A DNA stretch of 64,000 bases, taken from Sacculina carcini (lineage: Eukaryota; Arthropoda; Thecostraca; Sacculinidae). Both the position numbers and the translations under genes were made by a program. The notes below the pieces were generated by a model. That model did not search any database, had not been told where the DNA came from, and was given only the letters and a program-made list of their open reading frames with translations. Location of the stretch: contig OU696573.1 in assembly GCA_916048095.2 (NCBI GenBank), forward strand, positions 62,001-126,000, read 5' to 3'. Shown here piece by piece: positions 12,566 to 36,430 of the stretch (the first letter of the stretch is position 1; every line of letters starts with the position of its first letter).

Positions 12566-15500
12566 TGCAGGCGTGTTTCCCGAGCCAGACAAAGACCCGG
12601 TTATTCAGATAGCCAATATGGTAATAATTCAGGGAGAGAATGATCCGTTCATAAGAAATGTGTTCACCCTGAATTCATGTGCTCCGATCTTTGGGTCGCA
12701 AGTGTTGAGTTTCGAGCGGGAAGAGGATATGCTCAAGGTGGGTTGTTTGTGCACATTGGCACATGAGGCTTGTGTTTGATTCTTGAAATTAGCCAATATA
12801 CCGTGTTTCACATGTGCATTCTGGCTGATAATGGCAGGCGTTTAGGCTGTTTTTGCATTGGTTTCAAGAGCAGGTGCTTTGGTGCTGGGAGCAGCGGCTC
12901 ATCATTGTATAGCCCGTTTTGTTAGTAAATAGTGGATTTTAGTAAGTTTTAAACGCGTGCACGCACATTGTTTCAAAAGGCAAATGTTTAGCGTAAGGAG
13001 CACGCGCCTGGCCGAGACTGGGTGTATTGTGAGAGATCATATGAGTGTATGTTTGTATCGGCTGTTATTTGACTGGCGCAGAGCTGGGCGGAGTTTGTGC
13101 GCCAGGTTGACCCCGATATTATAACCGGCTACAACATCAACAATTTCGACCTGCCCTACCTGCTGAAGCGAGCCGCTGATCATCTGCATGTGCGCTCGTT
13201 TCCGTTTCTGGGTCGCGTGCTGAACACCAAGTGTGTATATTTGTGTTGAGTGTTGTTTTTGCGCAGGTTTACAGCATGGCGTTATCACAATACGTGCTCA
13301 AACTACTGTTTTTGCTTGCTAATAGTTTTTACAATTGTCACATGGCTACTTATCAATATGGACTGTATCATTGGGTTCATACTTACAACCATTGTAACAC
13401 TGTTATTTCCGCATGCATGGAATTTGGTACTTTTGCGCATGAACGCCACTTGGTCAAGTACTAGATTAATTTTAGCTGGAATAAATGTTGATTTTCGTAA
13501 GATTCGTTTGGCTATATATAATGCTGTATTGCCTTTTCTACAATGAGTTCATGTTTTGAGTTGCACCGGAAAAGCAGGTTTTTTGGAGTATTTCGACAAA
13601 TGTGGACGTGACATTTTGTTATTGGCTGGCTTGATGTGTTCAGAACGCAGGTGAGAGAGACAGTTGTACAAAGCAAGCAGATGGGTCGGCGTGAAAACAA
13701 GGCGATCAACACTGAGGGTCGCACCCAGTTCGATTTGATCATGGTACGCTGACTGTCGTAGTGTTTCACACGCACATTGTACATGTGTACATTGTACATG
13801 TGTACATTGTACATGTGTACAATGTACATGTGTACTGCGTTGACAGGTGTTGTTATTTGTTGACAATGTGTCGGTTCCACGGCTCGGTGTTCAATGGACT
13901 GTTTCTTCATGAAATTCGTGCCAAGTGTTTGACTTTTATTTTTTATTTGTCTCTTCTACATATAATATACACTATATTTGGCGTGCAGAAGATATTTTGA
14001 AAACTAAATGAAACGACATGGCGATCTGGATCAAATGCACGTGGGTTTTGATCAGGAAGGTTGCGCCTGTCTGTCTGACTATATGATAGAGTCACGATAT
14101 CATTTTAACAAGTTAATTTGCGTCTTGGTGATTTCCATTCATTTGGCAGTTGGCTGATATTTGCCTGACATGCAAGTGATTTTTATTGATTCATCTGACA
14201 CCTGACGTTTGACCTGGCGATGGTTAGAGTGTCGGACTCACAACCGCCATTCTCGGCTCGATTCCTGAACAATCCATTACAATATCCATCTGTCTATTCA
14301 CTCAATTAATCATTTTATTTCAGCCATATTTCCTGTACAGGAGATTTTCTAATTGGTGTTCTGTCTGTGATGTCGCAGCGTCGGATTTGTGCGCGGTGTA
14401 GTATGTTTCATTCAAGCTCACACTTTCTTGTCATCATTCTTGTCAACTTTTTTGTCATCACTCTGATATGTTGGAAGACAGTTTTGCTGAGTGTTTTGTA
14501 TGTGGCCAGTTTTTGCGACGCGAGTACAAATTGCGTTCGTACTCGCTGAACGCCGTGTCGTTCCACTTCCTACAAGAACAGAAGGAGGATGTGCATCACA
14601 ATATGATCAGTACACTGCAGGAAGGTGACGCTCAAACCCGTCGCAGGTGATGTCCACATTGTAACCATTTCATCATTGATCTGTAGTCTATGATCCCGCC
14701 GTCACTGCTCTGTGATCGTCGGCATCAACGATCATTGACGGTTTGATGTTTGTGCTCATATGGTAATGAAACAATAATCGTGAAATACTCGGACATATTT
14801 GGCACGAGATTGTTTTTTTATTAAGCGTCGTCTTTTTGCCTGCAGATTGGCTATATATTGTCTGAAGGACGCGTACTTGCCTCTCAAGCTGATTGATAAG
14901 CTCATGTGCATTGTCAACTATATTGAGATGGCTCGAGTGACTGGCGTGCCTATGTCGTTCTTGCTCACTCGGGGACAGCAAATCAAGGTGGTCTCGCAGC
15001 TGCTCAGGAAGGTGCGTGTATGCACGTGCACACGTGGAGGAAATAACAATAAACACACATTGGTGCATTTGGACGATACGATATGCGTATGTTGACTAGG
15101 CAGAATGTAATCAAGACTGAGTGAGTGTGAGATTGTGAGATTTGTCGCTGCTGGCGGGCGATTATGTGCGTGTTGCAGGCACGCCAGCACAACCTGGTGA
15201 TGCCGGTGTACGAGACGAAGGGCGGGGACGCCGGCGACTCGTTTGAAGGAGCCACTGTCATTGAGCCGCACAAAGGCTACTACGACGTGCCTATCTCGAC
15301 GCTGGACTTCAGCTCGCTGTACCCGAGCATCATGATGGCTCATAACCTCTGCTACTCCACGCTTCTGCAGCCGGGCGACGTGGATAAATTCGGGTCTGTG
15401 CGTCCCCATACACACAGATGAAAAATGAAAAATATTCGATGATCAACGGTCGAGTTTCTGTTGCTGAAACACTGAAAGACTAGTTGTGTAGTCTCAACTG

Positions 15501-16525
15501 ACAAATGATTGATTGACTGGTGAATTTGTTTCAACCGACTGTGCTGTGTGTTTATAACCTGACTGACTATCCTGACCTGACCGACTGTGCTATCTGTTTC
15601 ATCCGAGCTGGTTTTCACCGTTGTTTCACTCGTGGAATTGTTCTCATAGTTGTTCTTATAAATAGGCGGGTAGGTGTACAGACGTGTATATTTTCTGGTT
15701 GGGAAAATTAAGGCGTTGTATTGTGCATCTCATTTTGTTTGACAGACTGTCGTCCAGCGACTTTATTAAGACACCGTCGGGCAATTTATTTGCAAAATCG
15801 TCTCTGCGTGCTGGCCTTTTGCCAGAAATATTGCAAGAGTTGTTATCGGCTCGTAAAAAGGCCAAGCAGGAATTGAAAGAGGAGCAGGATCCTCTGCGTA
15901 AGCAGGTTCTTGACGGCAGACAGCTCGCCCTCAAGGTGCCTTCACCTCACTCAGCTGCTCATAATACTCAACATTTTCAACGATGTCATTTTCCGTGACT
16001 GAATGAGGTGTTGTCTTGGATGCCAGGCACGAGCTCATGAACGGCGTGTTCAATTAGAACTGTCCACATGATCCGTGTCTCATTCGCTTTATATTTGTAG
16101 TGCATTGATGTTATTTCAAGTGGTTTTTTCACCATGATTGTTTATATGATTGTTGTATTGCTTGTTTATTAATTTGTTGCGGTTTTTATGCACCAGATAA
16201 GCGCCAACTCAGTGTATGGTTTCACGGGTGCCACAGTGGGTAAACTGCCCTGTCTGGAGATATCGCAGAGTGTGACGGCGTTCGGTCGTATGATGATCGA
16301 GCAGACCAAATCTGAGGTGGAGCAGCGCTACTCTGTCTCCAACGGATACCAGCACGACGCCAAGGTGCAGTCACACAACAACAACAACAACATGACAACA
16401 ACAACATGACACAACAACAACATAATAACACAACAACATGACAACACAACATGACACAACATAACAACATGACACAACACCACATAATAACACAACAACA
16501 ACAACATGACACAACACCACATGAC

Positions 16526-16561
<36 letters not shown>

Positions 16562-19500
16562 TGACAACAACAACATGACACAACACCACATGACACAACA
16601 CCACATGACACAACAACAACAACAACAACATGACAACACAACATGACAACAACAACATAACAACACAACATGACACAACAACATAACAACACAACATGAC
16701 AACAACAACATGACAACACAACATGACAACAACAACATGACACAACACCACATGACACAACACCACATGACACAACAACAACAACAACAACATGACAACA
16801 CAACATGACAACAACAACATAACAACACAACATGACACAACAACATAACAACACAACATGACACAACAACAACTACATGACAACACAACATAATAACACA
16901 ACAACAACAACATGACATAACAACAACATGACACAACACAACATGACACAACACAAAAACAACAACATAACAACAACATGACAACACAACATAACAACAA
17001 CAACATAACAACACAACATGACACAACACAACATGACACAACACAACAACATAACAACACAACAACATAACAACACAACAACATGACAACAACAACATGA
17101 CAACAACAACAACACAACAACAACAACATGACACAACAACATAACAACACAACAACATAACAACAACAACATGACACAACAACATAATAACACAACAACA
17201 TGACAACACAACATGACACAGCAAAACAACAACGTGGACTCATGGGAGGTCCGTGGTTCGTAACCCAGCGGAGCAGAATTTATTGGGTGAATTCTCTAAT
17301 ACAACAGCCCCTGTCCACCCAGCAGTAAATGGTACCAGATATCAGTCATGTGTTGTGCCATGCATTCTGGGGAGGTGGCCCTCTCTAATACGTCTTCCCT
17401 CCTTGTGGCGCCATAGCGTGGAGAGGGTCGGTTCTGCGGTGGCAGTGAGTTGCACGGGGCACACCTGTGTGTTCATAAGCTTCGGCTTCTTCCCGTGTAG
17501 CAGCTGTCACTTGGGCATTTAACCTTTAACCTTTAACATGATAGCACCACTACATGACAACGGTTTCGGTTTTCGGTTTTTTAATTATCAATTCATTCAA
17601 GTTCACACGATTCACCTATTGTGCTATTGTGCTGTTGCTATTGTGCTGCTGCTATTGTGTATTTTCAACACGCCCAGTTCCTTCGTATCAGCCGAGGCAG
17701 ACGTTGTTTCGGTCGTACATGACTTATATGTATGGGTTACTTGGTTCGTGATTACCCAGGTGATATACGGTGACACCGACTCTGTTATGGTGAAGTTCGG
17801 TGTTGGAAGTGTTGCTGAAGCCATGCAGATAGGCACTGATGCCGCCGCTTTCGTCTCCTCCAAGTTCGTTCATCCAATCAAACTGGAATTCGAAAAGGTT
17901 TGTGCACATGCTTGTTTTATTGGTTTAGTGCATTAAAGAGCAGATTTGCGCTGGCAAAATATTGGCGAACTGAAAACGGCAATTATACAATCTCGAAATA
18001 TAAAATCTCAGGTAGCATTTGGTTATGTGTAAGTGACTGGTTTCATAGGGAGTCGGGTTATGTTTTGCATTTTCTCACTGTTTGGTCGTGTTTGTGTGTT
18101 TTTTGGCCTGTGCAGGTTTACTTTCCCTACTTGTTAATCAACAAGAAGCGCTATGCAGGTCTTTATTTCACACGCGCCGACACCCACGACAAGATGGACT
18201 GCAAGGGCATTGAGACTGTGCGTCGCGACAACTGTCCGTTGCTAGGCAACCTGATCAATGTCTGTCTGCAAAAACTGCTCATTGACAGGTAACTGTCACT
18301 CTCTCTCTCACTCTCTCACTCTCTCACTCGTCTTTGTTCACGCACTCGACCGGACTGTCGAGCAAGAGGCTGCATGTTTGTGTGTGATTGGTGAATATTT
18401 TGCATCTTTATATCAGTGCAATTGCATCGTGCTTGCAAATGTTTGTTCTCACAACCGACATGGCTGTGTGCAGTCTGGTGATTTATGCTGTGCTATATTG
18501 ATATGCATGTATGAATTGTTGAGAGGGGTGTTGCAGGTGGTTTGTTGTTTGTTAACGTGGGCGCGTGTGATGAGGACAGGGACCCGGATAGCGCGGTCGA
18601 TTACGCCAAGCAGGTGATATCAGACTTGTTGTGCGGTCGCATCGACATTTCGCAGCTGGTTATCAGCAAGGAGTTGACCAAGACTGACGGCGATTATCAG
18701 GCGCGACAGGCGCACGTCGAGCTGGCCAACAAGATGCGCAAGCGAGATCCCGGCACTGCTCCCAAACTGGGCGACCGCGTGCCCTATGTCATCGTGACTG
18801 CCGCCAAAAACACGCCTGCCTACGCCAAGGCAGAGGTCAGATTTGTGCCTGAGTTTTGATTAAGCGCGAGTGCTATTATCAGTTTTGCATGTGCGTGATT
18901 TTCAAGCTTTCAAATGCATATAAGAACTTTTTGTATCAAGACACATTTAACAACAACAACAATGTATTTACACATAAATACACAGTACAATGTATTGTGT
19001 ATTTTACTGTGTTTATGCGGGTTATCGTCGGGGAGCTTTTAAACTCATTTTTGCATTAGATGACGGGATTTCAGGTATTCTCCGCGAATTATGAAAGTGT
19101 GGTTAATTCTGCACATATCTATATTTAACGTTATGTACAATGGTACATGTACAGCGTACACGTGCAGATGTGAATGTACAAGTATGTATGTAGGGCTGTT
19201 GTCTCGTTTAACATTTGTGTTTGTGTGGTACAGGATCCAATCTACGTGCTGGACAACAGTATTCCAATAGATTCGCAGTATTACTTGGACAATCAGATCA
19301 GCAAGCCGCTTCTTCGAATATTTGAGCCGATTCTGGGTGAAAATCGGGCCGAATCCGTTCTATTACGTAAGTTTTGCCCCCGTATGAAACTGCTTGGTTC
19401 TGTATGAGCCTCGTGGTATTTTCTTGGTATTTCGTGGAGAATTAAGGTTTGTACTGTCGGCGATTTGTGATGCAAGCATGCGAAGTGTTTTATCACTTGA

Positions 19501-20915
19501 ACTTGTACTGCGGCATATTTATTATTCGGCTAGCTTAGTGAAGTTAGGCTAGGCTAGTTTAAGTGAGGTCATTGTGTTTTTTCGCATGATGACAGGCAAA
19601 TTCGTATTGTTTCTACAGATGGTGACCACACTCGCACCAAGAAGGTAGTAACCTCCAAAGTGGGGGGTCTGTTTGCGTTCGCCAAGAAATCCTCTCAGTG
19701 CCTCGGTTGCAAGGCGGTGCTCAAGGACGAATCTGCCACGGTGTGTCCCTACTGCAAGGTGCGTTGTACCAGAAGAAGCGTTTGGTGTGCTCCAATTGGC
19801 AAACACTCAATCATGCACGCTTGTATTTTGCGGTAAATTACGAAATGAGATTGTACAAGTTCTTCCAGAGGACCAGCGTAAATTGATCAGAACAACTCCT
19901 ATCGTCCTACACATGTTTAGCGTGTTCTACAGTGATAACATAGCACGCCTCATAAGCCACAATTAGTGCAGTAATTTAGGTACACTAATAAGCCAGTTGG
20001 TCGTGATTTTGGCGTTTCAGTGTAACATAAGATGGAAGATGAGTGGATTAACATGACCAGCTTGTTCTCAGCAATGAGGCGATTTTCCGCGTAAATGACA
20101 GAAATAAGACGCATAGCACTCACTTGTGGGGTACTGGAAACCCACATCCAACTTCTTGTGGAGTTATTATTATTATTATTATTAATTACAGGCAAATCCA
20201 GTAGCATGGGAAGAGTGCAAGCACTATTACCACCCTAAGGTGGCCCCATGTACCGGAAGCGCCCAAAAGATTCAGAGAGAAAGAGAGTTCGAAAAGAAAA
20301 AAGTCTAGAAAGAGAGTTGGAAAGAAAATAATAAATAAATAACAATAAATAATAAACCATCAACCAGTTGTACTTTGTGTGGCCCTGTGCTTGGTTGGAA
20401 TGTGCGTTTTTGTGCGTTTTTGTGTGTTCCCATTCAGCCAAAGGAAGCAGAGATATTCCAGGGAGAAATGGCCACTTTGTCTTGTTTGGAGGAGAAGTTT
20501 TCTCGCCTGTGGTCGCAATGTCAACGCTGTCAGGGCAGTCTTCATGAGGAGGTTATTTGCACCAGGTGAAAACGACATTTCACCAGCATTATAACGCACT
20601 ATCGTGTGGCTGCACGAGCACAGTAGGCCACTTCATTGCACCCAAGAAAACACATTGTTTACTCATAAACTTGAATTGAGGAAAAATTCACTGGAATATT
20701 CTAAGAATGTGAAGTCATTGTTTATCTCCCTACTTGACAATTATCCATAGCTAGTGTATGGTGGAATGTTTCGTATGCAAATATTATCAGCGTTGCTATT
20801 GCTTTCTGTCCGCAGTCGGGATTGTCCCATATTCTACATGCGGAAGAAGGTTCAGAAGGATTTGATGGAACAAGATCGAAAGATGGCTCGATTTCTTCCT
20901 ATATCTGGCTGGTAA
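8756..20915 (+). CDS. POLD1: DNA polymerase delta catalytic subunit
   Basis: 21 exons: 8756-8796, 9515-9614, 9811-9934, 10469-10641, 11475-11767, 11876-12108, 12571-12737, 13082-13230, 13644-13743, 14510-14646, 14846-15011, 15179-15393, 15746-15935, 16197-16364, 17760-17897, 18116-18288, 18580-18835, 19234-19366, 19619-19758, 20438-20565, 20816-20915. All are GT-AG and all phases agree, giving 1107 aa, the same length as human p125. Catalytic sites are intact: Exo I FDIEC (D314/E316), Exo II NNFD (D400), Exo [11 protein letters not shown] (D514), polymerase [11 protein letters not shown] (about 604), [11 protein letters not shown] and C YGDTDS (D757/D759). The CysA zinc site (CLGC...CPYC) and CysB Fe-S site (CQRC...CTSRDC) close the protein. 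It is the replicative lagging-strand polymerase and proofreader of B-family type. Exons 5 and 7 follow (TG)n tracts. Confidence 0.97.
10895..11094. repeat. 22-bp minisatellite in POLD1 intron 4
   Basis: About nine head-to-tail copies of a 22-bp unit (ATGTGTGTCTATGAATGAGT plus AC). Copies differ by single A/G changes, and the next-to-last is shortened. Confidence 0.9.
11421..11470. repeat. (GT)n microsatellite at the 3' end of POLD1 intron 4
   Basis: About 25 GT dinucleotides end only five bases before the acceptor AG of exon 5 (exon from 11475). The repeat takes the position of the polypyrimidine tract. Confidence 0.95.
12537..12562. repeat. (TG)n run before POLD1 exon 7
   Basis: About 13 TG dinucleotides are followed by CGTTGCAG and exon 7 at 12571. 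The tract fills the position of the polypyrimidine tract. Confidence 0.9.
13774..13836. repeat. Palindromic 15-bp tandem repeat in POLD1 intron 9
   Basis: Four copies of about 15 bp (ATTGTACATGTGTAC). Each contains self-complementary GTACATGTGTAC and TGTACA, so the stretch can fold into hairpins in either strand. Confidence 0.8.
14215..14285 (+). repeat. tRNA-like segment (tRNA pseudogene or SINE head) in POLD1 intron 9
   Basis: GATGGTTAGAGTGTCGG resembles a pol III A box, and 33 bases later GGCTCGATTCC resembles a B box. An anticodon-like stem (CGG...CCG) lies between. A complete acceptor stem cannot be drawn, so this is not called a functional tRNA. Confidence 0.35.
16371..17229. repeat. 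A/C-rich satellite-like array in POLD1 intron 14
   Basis: Roughly 860 bp made only of ACA, ACAACA, CATGAC and CATAAC words (higher-order phrases such as ACATGACACAACACC). It starts within ten bases of the exon 14 donor (GT at 16365). Apparent long minus-strand frames (Val/Cys/Leu runs) are artefacts of the repeat. Confidence 0.93.
17231..17540 (+). mobile_element. tRNA-derived SINE, copy 1 (POLD1 intron 14)
   Basis: The left end looks like the 3' half of a tRNA: stem GGACT/GGTCC around loop CATGGGA, then GGTTCGTAACCC as a B box. A body of about 270 bp follows, then TTAACC-type short repeats (17518-17538). The body from 17333 on matches 26233-26427 in the ovo intron, in the same orientation. 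The A-box half is missing, with the upstream array taking its place. Confidence 0.65.
18298..18329. repeat. CT-rich simple repeat in POLD1 intron 16
   Basis: A run of CTCTCTCA-type units just after the exon 16 donor. Confidence 0.8.
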
Positions 20916-21955
20916 ACCTGGTTGTGTGTCGATGATTTGTCATGAGCTAGGCGTGTCGTCACACCTGTCGTTTTTCTAATACTCTTTCATGTGGTTGTGT
21001 TCAAGCACGGAATGTATAGGTTAAATATAGATTTTGTAAAGCACAGTTTGCCGACATATCAGGGCGAAATTAGCGGCCTATCTCTGATTCGCCGCTATCC
21101 AACTCGCTCTGACTCGAAACCAGCAATTAATTCAGTTCACAGATATATTTCCATCATGGGAGCACCAACTGAAGTATATGAAAAGTACTTCAACACATAG
21201 CTCAAGGTAAAAAATTCATCGCCACTTGCATAAGTAGTTTGTGATAAAGGCATCGACAACGAGGTAAAACATTTGTAAGTATTGAGGCAGTAACGACACT
21301 TTGCTGTCAAAACGATACTCGAGAAATAAGCACGCACATACACACATACACACACGCACTCGTATAAACATTTAGCCTCTGTTTTAAAGTTGGACAGGTT
21401 AACACAACGACAGCACAGTGGGACGGACGCTTGTACCGGTAATGCAAGTAGACCGACATTCAGCCGTATACTCGAACTCTATATACATGAACACTAATAG
21501 CTCGAACAATACCGCCGCACCAATACAATCACCCACCTTGACAAATGTGCCACACACGACACGCGCGTCTTTGTGTAACACAGACCAGTGCACCAACAAT
21601 GATGAACATCTGCGCCACACACACACAAACACACACACACACACTAACACCTACATACATTGGTGAACGTGCACCCACACTTGATCAAGACATCGCGCCA
21701 GGTCAGATCCACTGCTCCCAGATTACAATCATGTTACACACACACACGCACGTCGTGGACCTGGGTGGGGTTCTGTAACCCGTTCATGATGCCACCATAA
21801 TGTGTGTATGTGGGCACTATGAATTGACTCCGGGGTATTATGCCAATAAGTCGCATCATACAACACGAACACGTATTCGATATTGAAGCGTGCCAGCACA
21901 CACGTCTCCGTCTCGCGTTATCGACGTCCGGAGTTGGCCGGAGTAACGTGACGAA
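20916..21955. other. Spacer between convergent POLD1 and ovo
   Basis: Holds both 3' UTRs. CA-rich simple sequence occurs at 21329-21356 and 21617-21650. No coding exon is supported. A canonical AATAAA was not seen near the POLD1 stop. Confidence 0.4.
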
Positions 21956-33838
<11,883 letters not shown>

Positions 33839-35703
33839 TTTGCGATTTAACTCAACACTGCACGAAACCGCCCCGCACCCGACACACGCGCAGGTAGGCC
33901 ACACACTAACGCACAATCCGCAAGCGCACAACACGCAGTACAGTATTACAGTACAACGGGACATTTGAGAGAGTCAAGAGGCCACGAGAGGGCGCCACCA
34001 CACGGCTATCACGTACTGCAGACAAGAACATGCCTCAGGCGGTTAGCTGTATATTATCCGCAGGTGCGTGCTCGTGTGTTTGCACGCGTGAATGTGTGTG
34101 GGTGTGCAATTGGATTTGTATTCTGCATGTGTGCGCGTGTATATGGGTGTGTACTGTGCGCTTGTACGTGGGTATCATTATGAAGGAAAAATGACATCAG
34201 CAGTACAACCGTCTTCCTAATCTTGTCTTATGTGTTAAGTGCACGCCGCGGTTTCTTTCAGCTTAATTGTGTTGACCGAGAACAATTTAAGATGGAAAAT
34301 ATTTGTATTGAAATTTATGCGGAAAATGGATGCAAGGCTTGAATATTTTGATTTACGAGCACGTCCCTGAAACGAATTGAACTCGCAGACCACTAATTGT
34401 TTTCTTGGACTGTCGAAACGCCTCATTTAATTACGGCTACGGCGATTTTATTGCACATCCAAATTCAATAATAAACAAAATGCCTCTTGAACTCAATCAG
34501 GCCGAAACGAAATGCAATCAACAGCACGACGAAAAGAAACATGAATTACAGTCTGTCAAATACGTGTGTGCAAACATGAACAATACTGATGTTATACAAC
34601 AACGAAAAACCCAACCAAAAATGTGAATCAAATTGCAAGTACTCCATAAATGAGTCATATCACAATTGATAAAATCCTTTGGTATTTGAAACGAGGTTCA
34701 TCGGAGAAAGCGTGCAGCACACAATATCAGCTGAGTATGTAAACACAAGTGACACTATTGTAAACATTAGGAAGTATATATGATGATTAACTAGTGCAAA
34801 TCTCGCCTCACGCCACAAACCACTGACACTGCGCTCACTAACTACATCAACTACTCGCGCGAATTCAAGATGCTACAAGCCGATAGCGTAACAATCGACC
34901 GCGTTCTGATTAGTTCAAAGCACAGACGGTGTACTGGACTACACTGGCCACTCAACACACTACTCTGCACACTCAACGCATTCATATTCATCACGTCAAT
35001 TAGCACAATAGCTGCCATATTCACTGGTGCTGCAAAATAAAAGTCGAACAGAGTTGCAAATAGAAACGGTAGAGTAAATAGTCAACTTAGCACAATACTG
35101 ACCGATGATAATAGCAAGAGACAAAATCTGGTGGAATAACCGGCCACAAGTCACGAGGAAAGTGATTGACAATTCAAAATTCTACTGACAATACATATAC
35201 GTCGGCGAAAATATCAACTTGTGTTGTATGATAAAAAGTGACGATAAACTATTGACTAGTCCCTACAAATAACGTCAGTTTCCAGAAAGCACTGGCACAT
35301 CTCACAAAAGCGAGCTGATTCAGCAATTTCAACGAACATTTCATCAGTGGTTGCGCTCTCGTCACTACTGTATGACTTGATGCTTTCAGAGAAAAAACAA
35401 TTGCACAAACACACAAAGTTGCGAAACGTTCTACGTTGTTGGAGATTGTGTTGAAAATGGTGCACTGAGCACGTCTACCTTATAAAACCGAACCTACTAT
35501 CTGCTATCAAAGCTCGCATATCAAATGAGATTCTTGAAACTCAAGTCCCGTCATTGCTGTCAGTTTTCAGTTGAAATGTTGCTAGTTAATATGCCATGAT
35601 TGTTATGTGTTGCAACCTCCTCAGCGTCCTGCACTCCTAATGAAACACATCTTATTCTCATCGTCACACTGTTTTTCAGCCAGGCAGGCAGGAAAAGCAC
35701 ATG

Positions 35704-35764
<61 letters not shown>

Positions 35765-36430
35765 GACCGAAAGTGACGACAAGGAACCTGAGTGTGATTG
35801 ATAGTTCAATAAGCACAGTATGAAAGCAAGCAAAATGTCGCTAGATCGTCAGAAAAGAGAAAATTGCCAATTAAAATGATAAATGGAAGTTATCTTGTTG
35901 GACAGTGGAAAACGGCAGTGTGTATGAAACACACGTCCACGCTGCAATAGCTCAATAATACCGTAATACTTGATAACATAATGCTCGGGTGACATCACTC
36001 CTGCACTAGATCTGCCACCTGCAACTTCTTGATCTGCCACAACTTCCACTCAGCCCCAGCCTCAATGATACAATGACACGAGAATGCAGAGTTAGAAGAG
36101 AAAAGAGAGCGAGAGAGCACACGCCAGTTGCTCTGCCTCATACATGATGTTCTTCAATCTCTCACAGTGCACACACACAGAAAGAACACCAAATATAAAC
36201 AGCCTCAAGAGGAAATCAGAAACACACTCTAAGTTAAATAAACGAAACAATTATCCCAGAATACTGCGCGAGAAAACTTCACATATAATTAATAATCAAG
36301 TACAAATGATCGAGTATAAATCTGAACACGCACTGCACTATTGACCTGGCGAATATGTGTGTGTATGTGTGATATATGAACGTATGAGTATATATGCACG
36401 AGTGAGTCGCCCGGTTACACGAGACGGGGA
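33839..36430. other. Spacer between ovo and the MPP7-like gene (both minus strand)
   Basis: Should contain the ovo promoter and 5' UTR and the MPP7 3' UTR. Contents seen: GT-rich sequence at 34070-34170 and a (CA)n microsatellite at 35714-35761. Two small frames (34405-34626 +, 35256-35465 -) have no recognisable product. Confidence 0.4.
35714..35761. repeat. (CA)n microsatellite
   Basis: About 23 CA dinucleotides in the ovo/MPP7 spacer. Confidence 0.95.

Noticed and set aside
14215..14285. Functional tRNA gene
   Set aside because: A- and B-box-like words are present, but no 7-bp acceptor stem or complete cloverleaf can be drawn.
16222..17243. Minus-strand frames of 119-298 codons of Val/Cys/Leu
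   Set aside because: Antisense translations of the ACA-word array inside POLD1 intron 14.
35256..35465. 69-codon minus-strand frame with Cys pairs between ovo and MPP7
   Set aside because: No recognisable family, no splice partners or poly(A) signal. Kept only as an unexplained frame.
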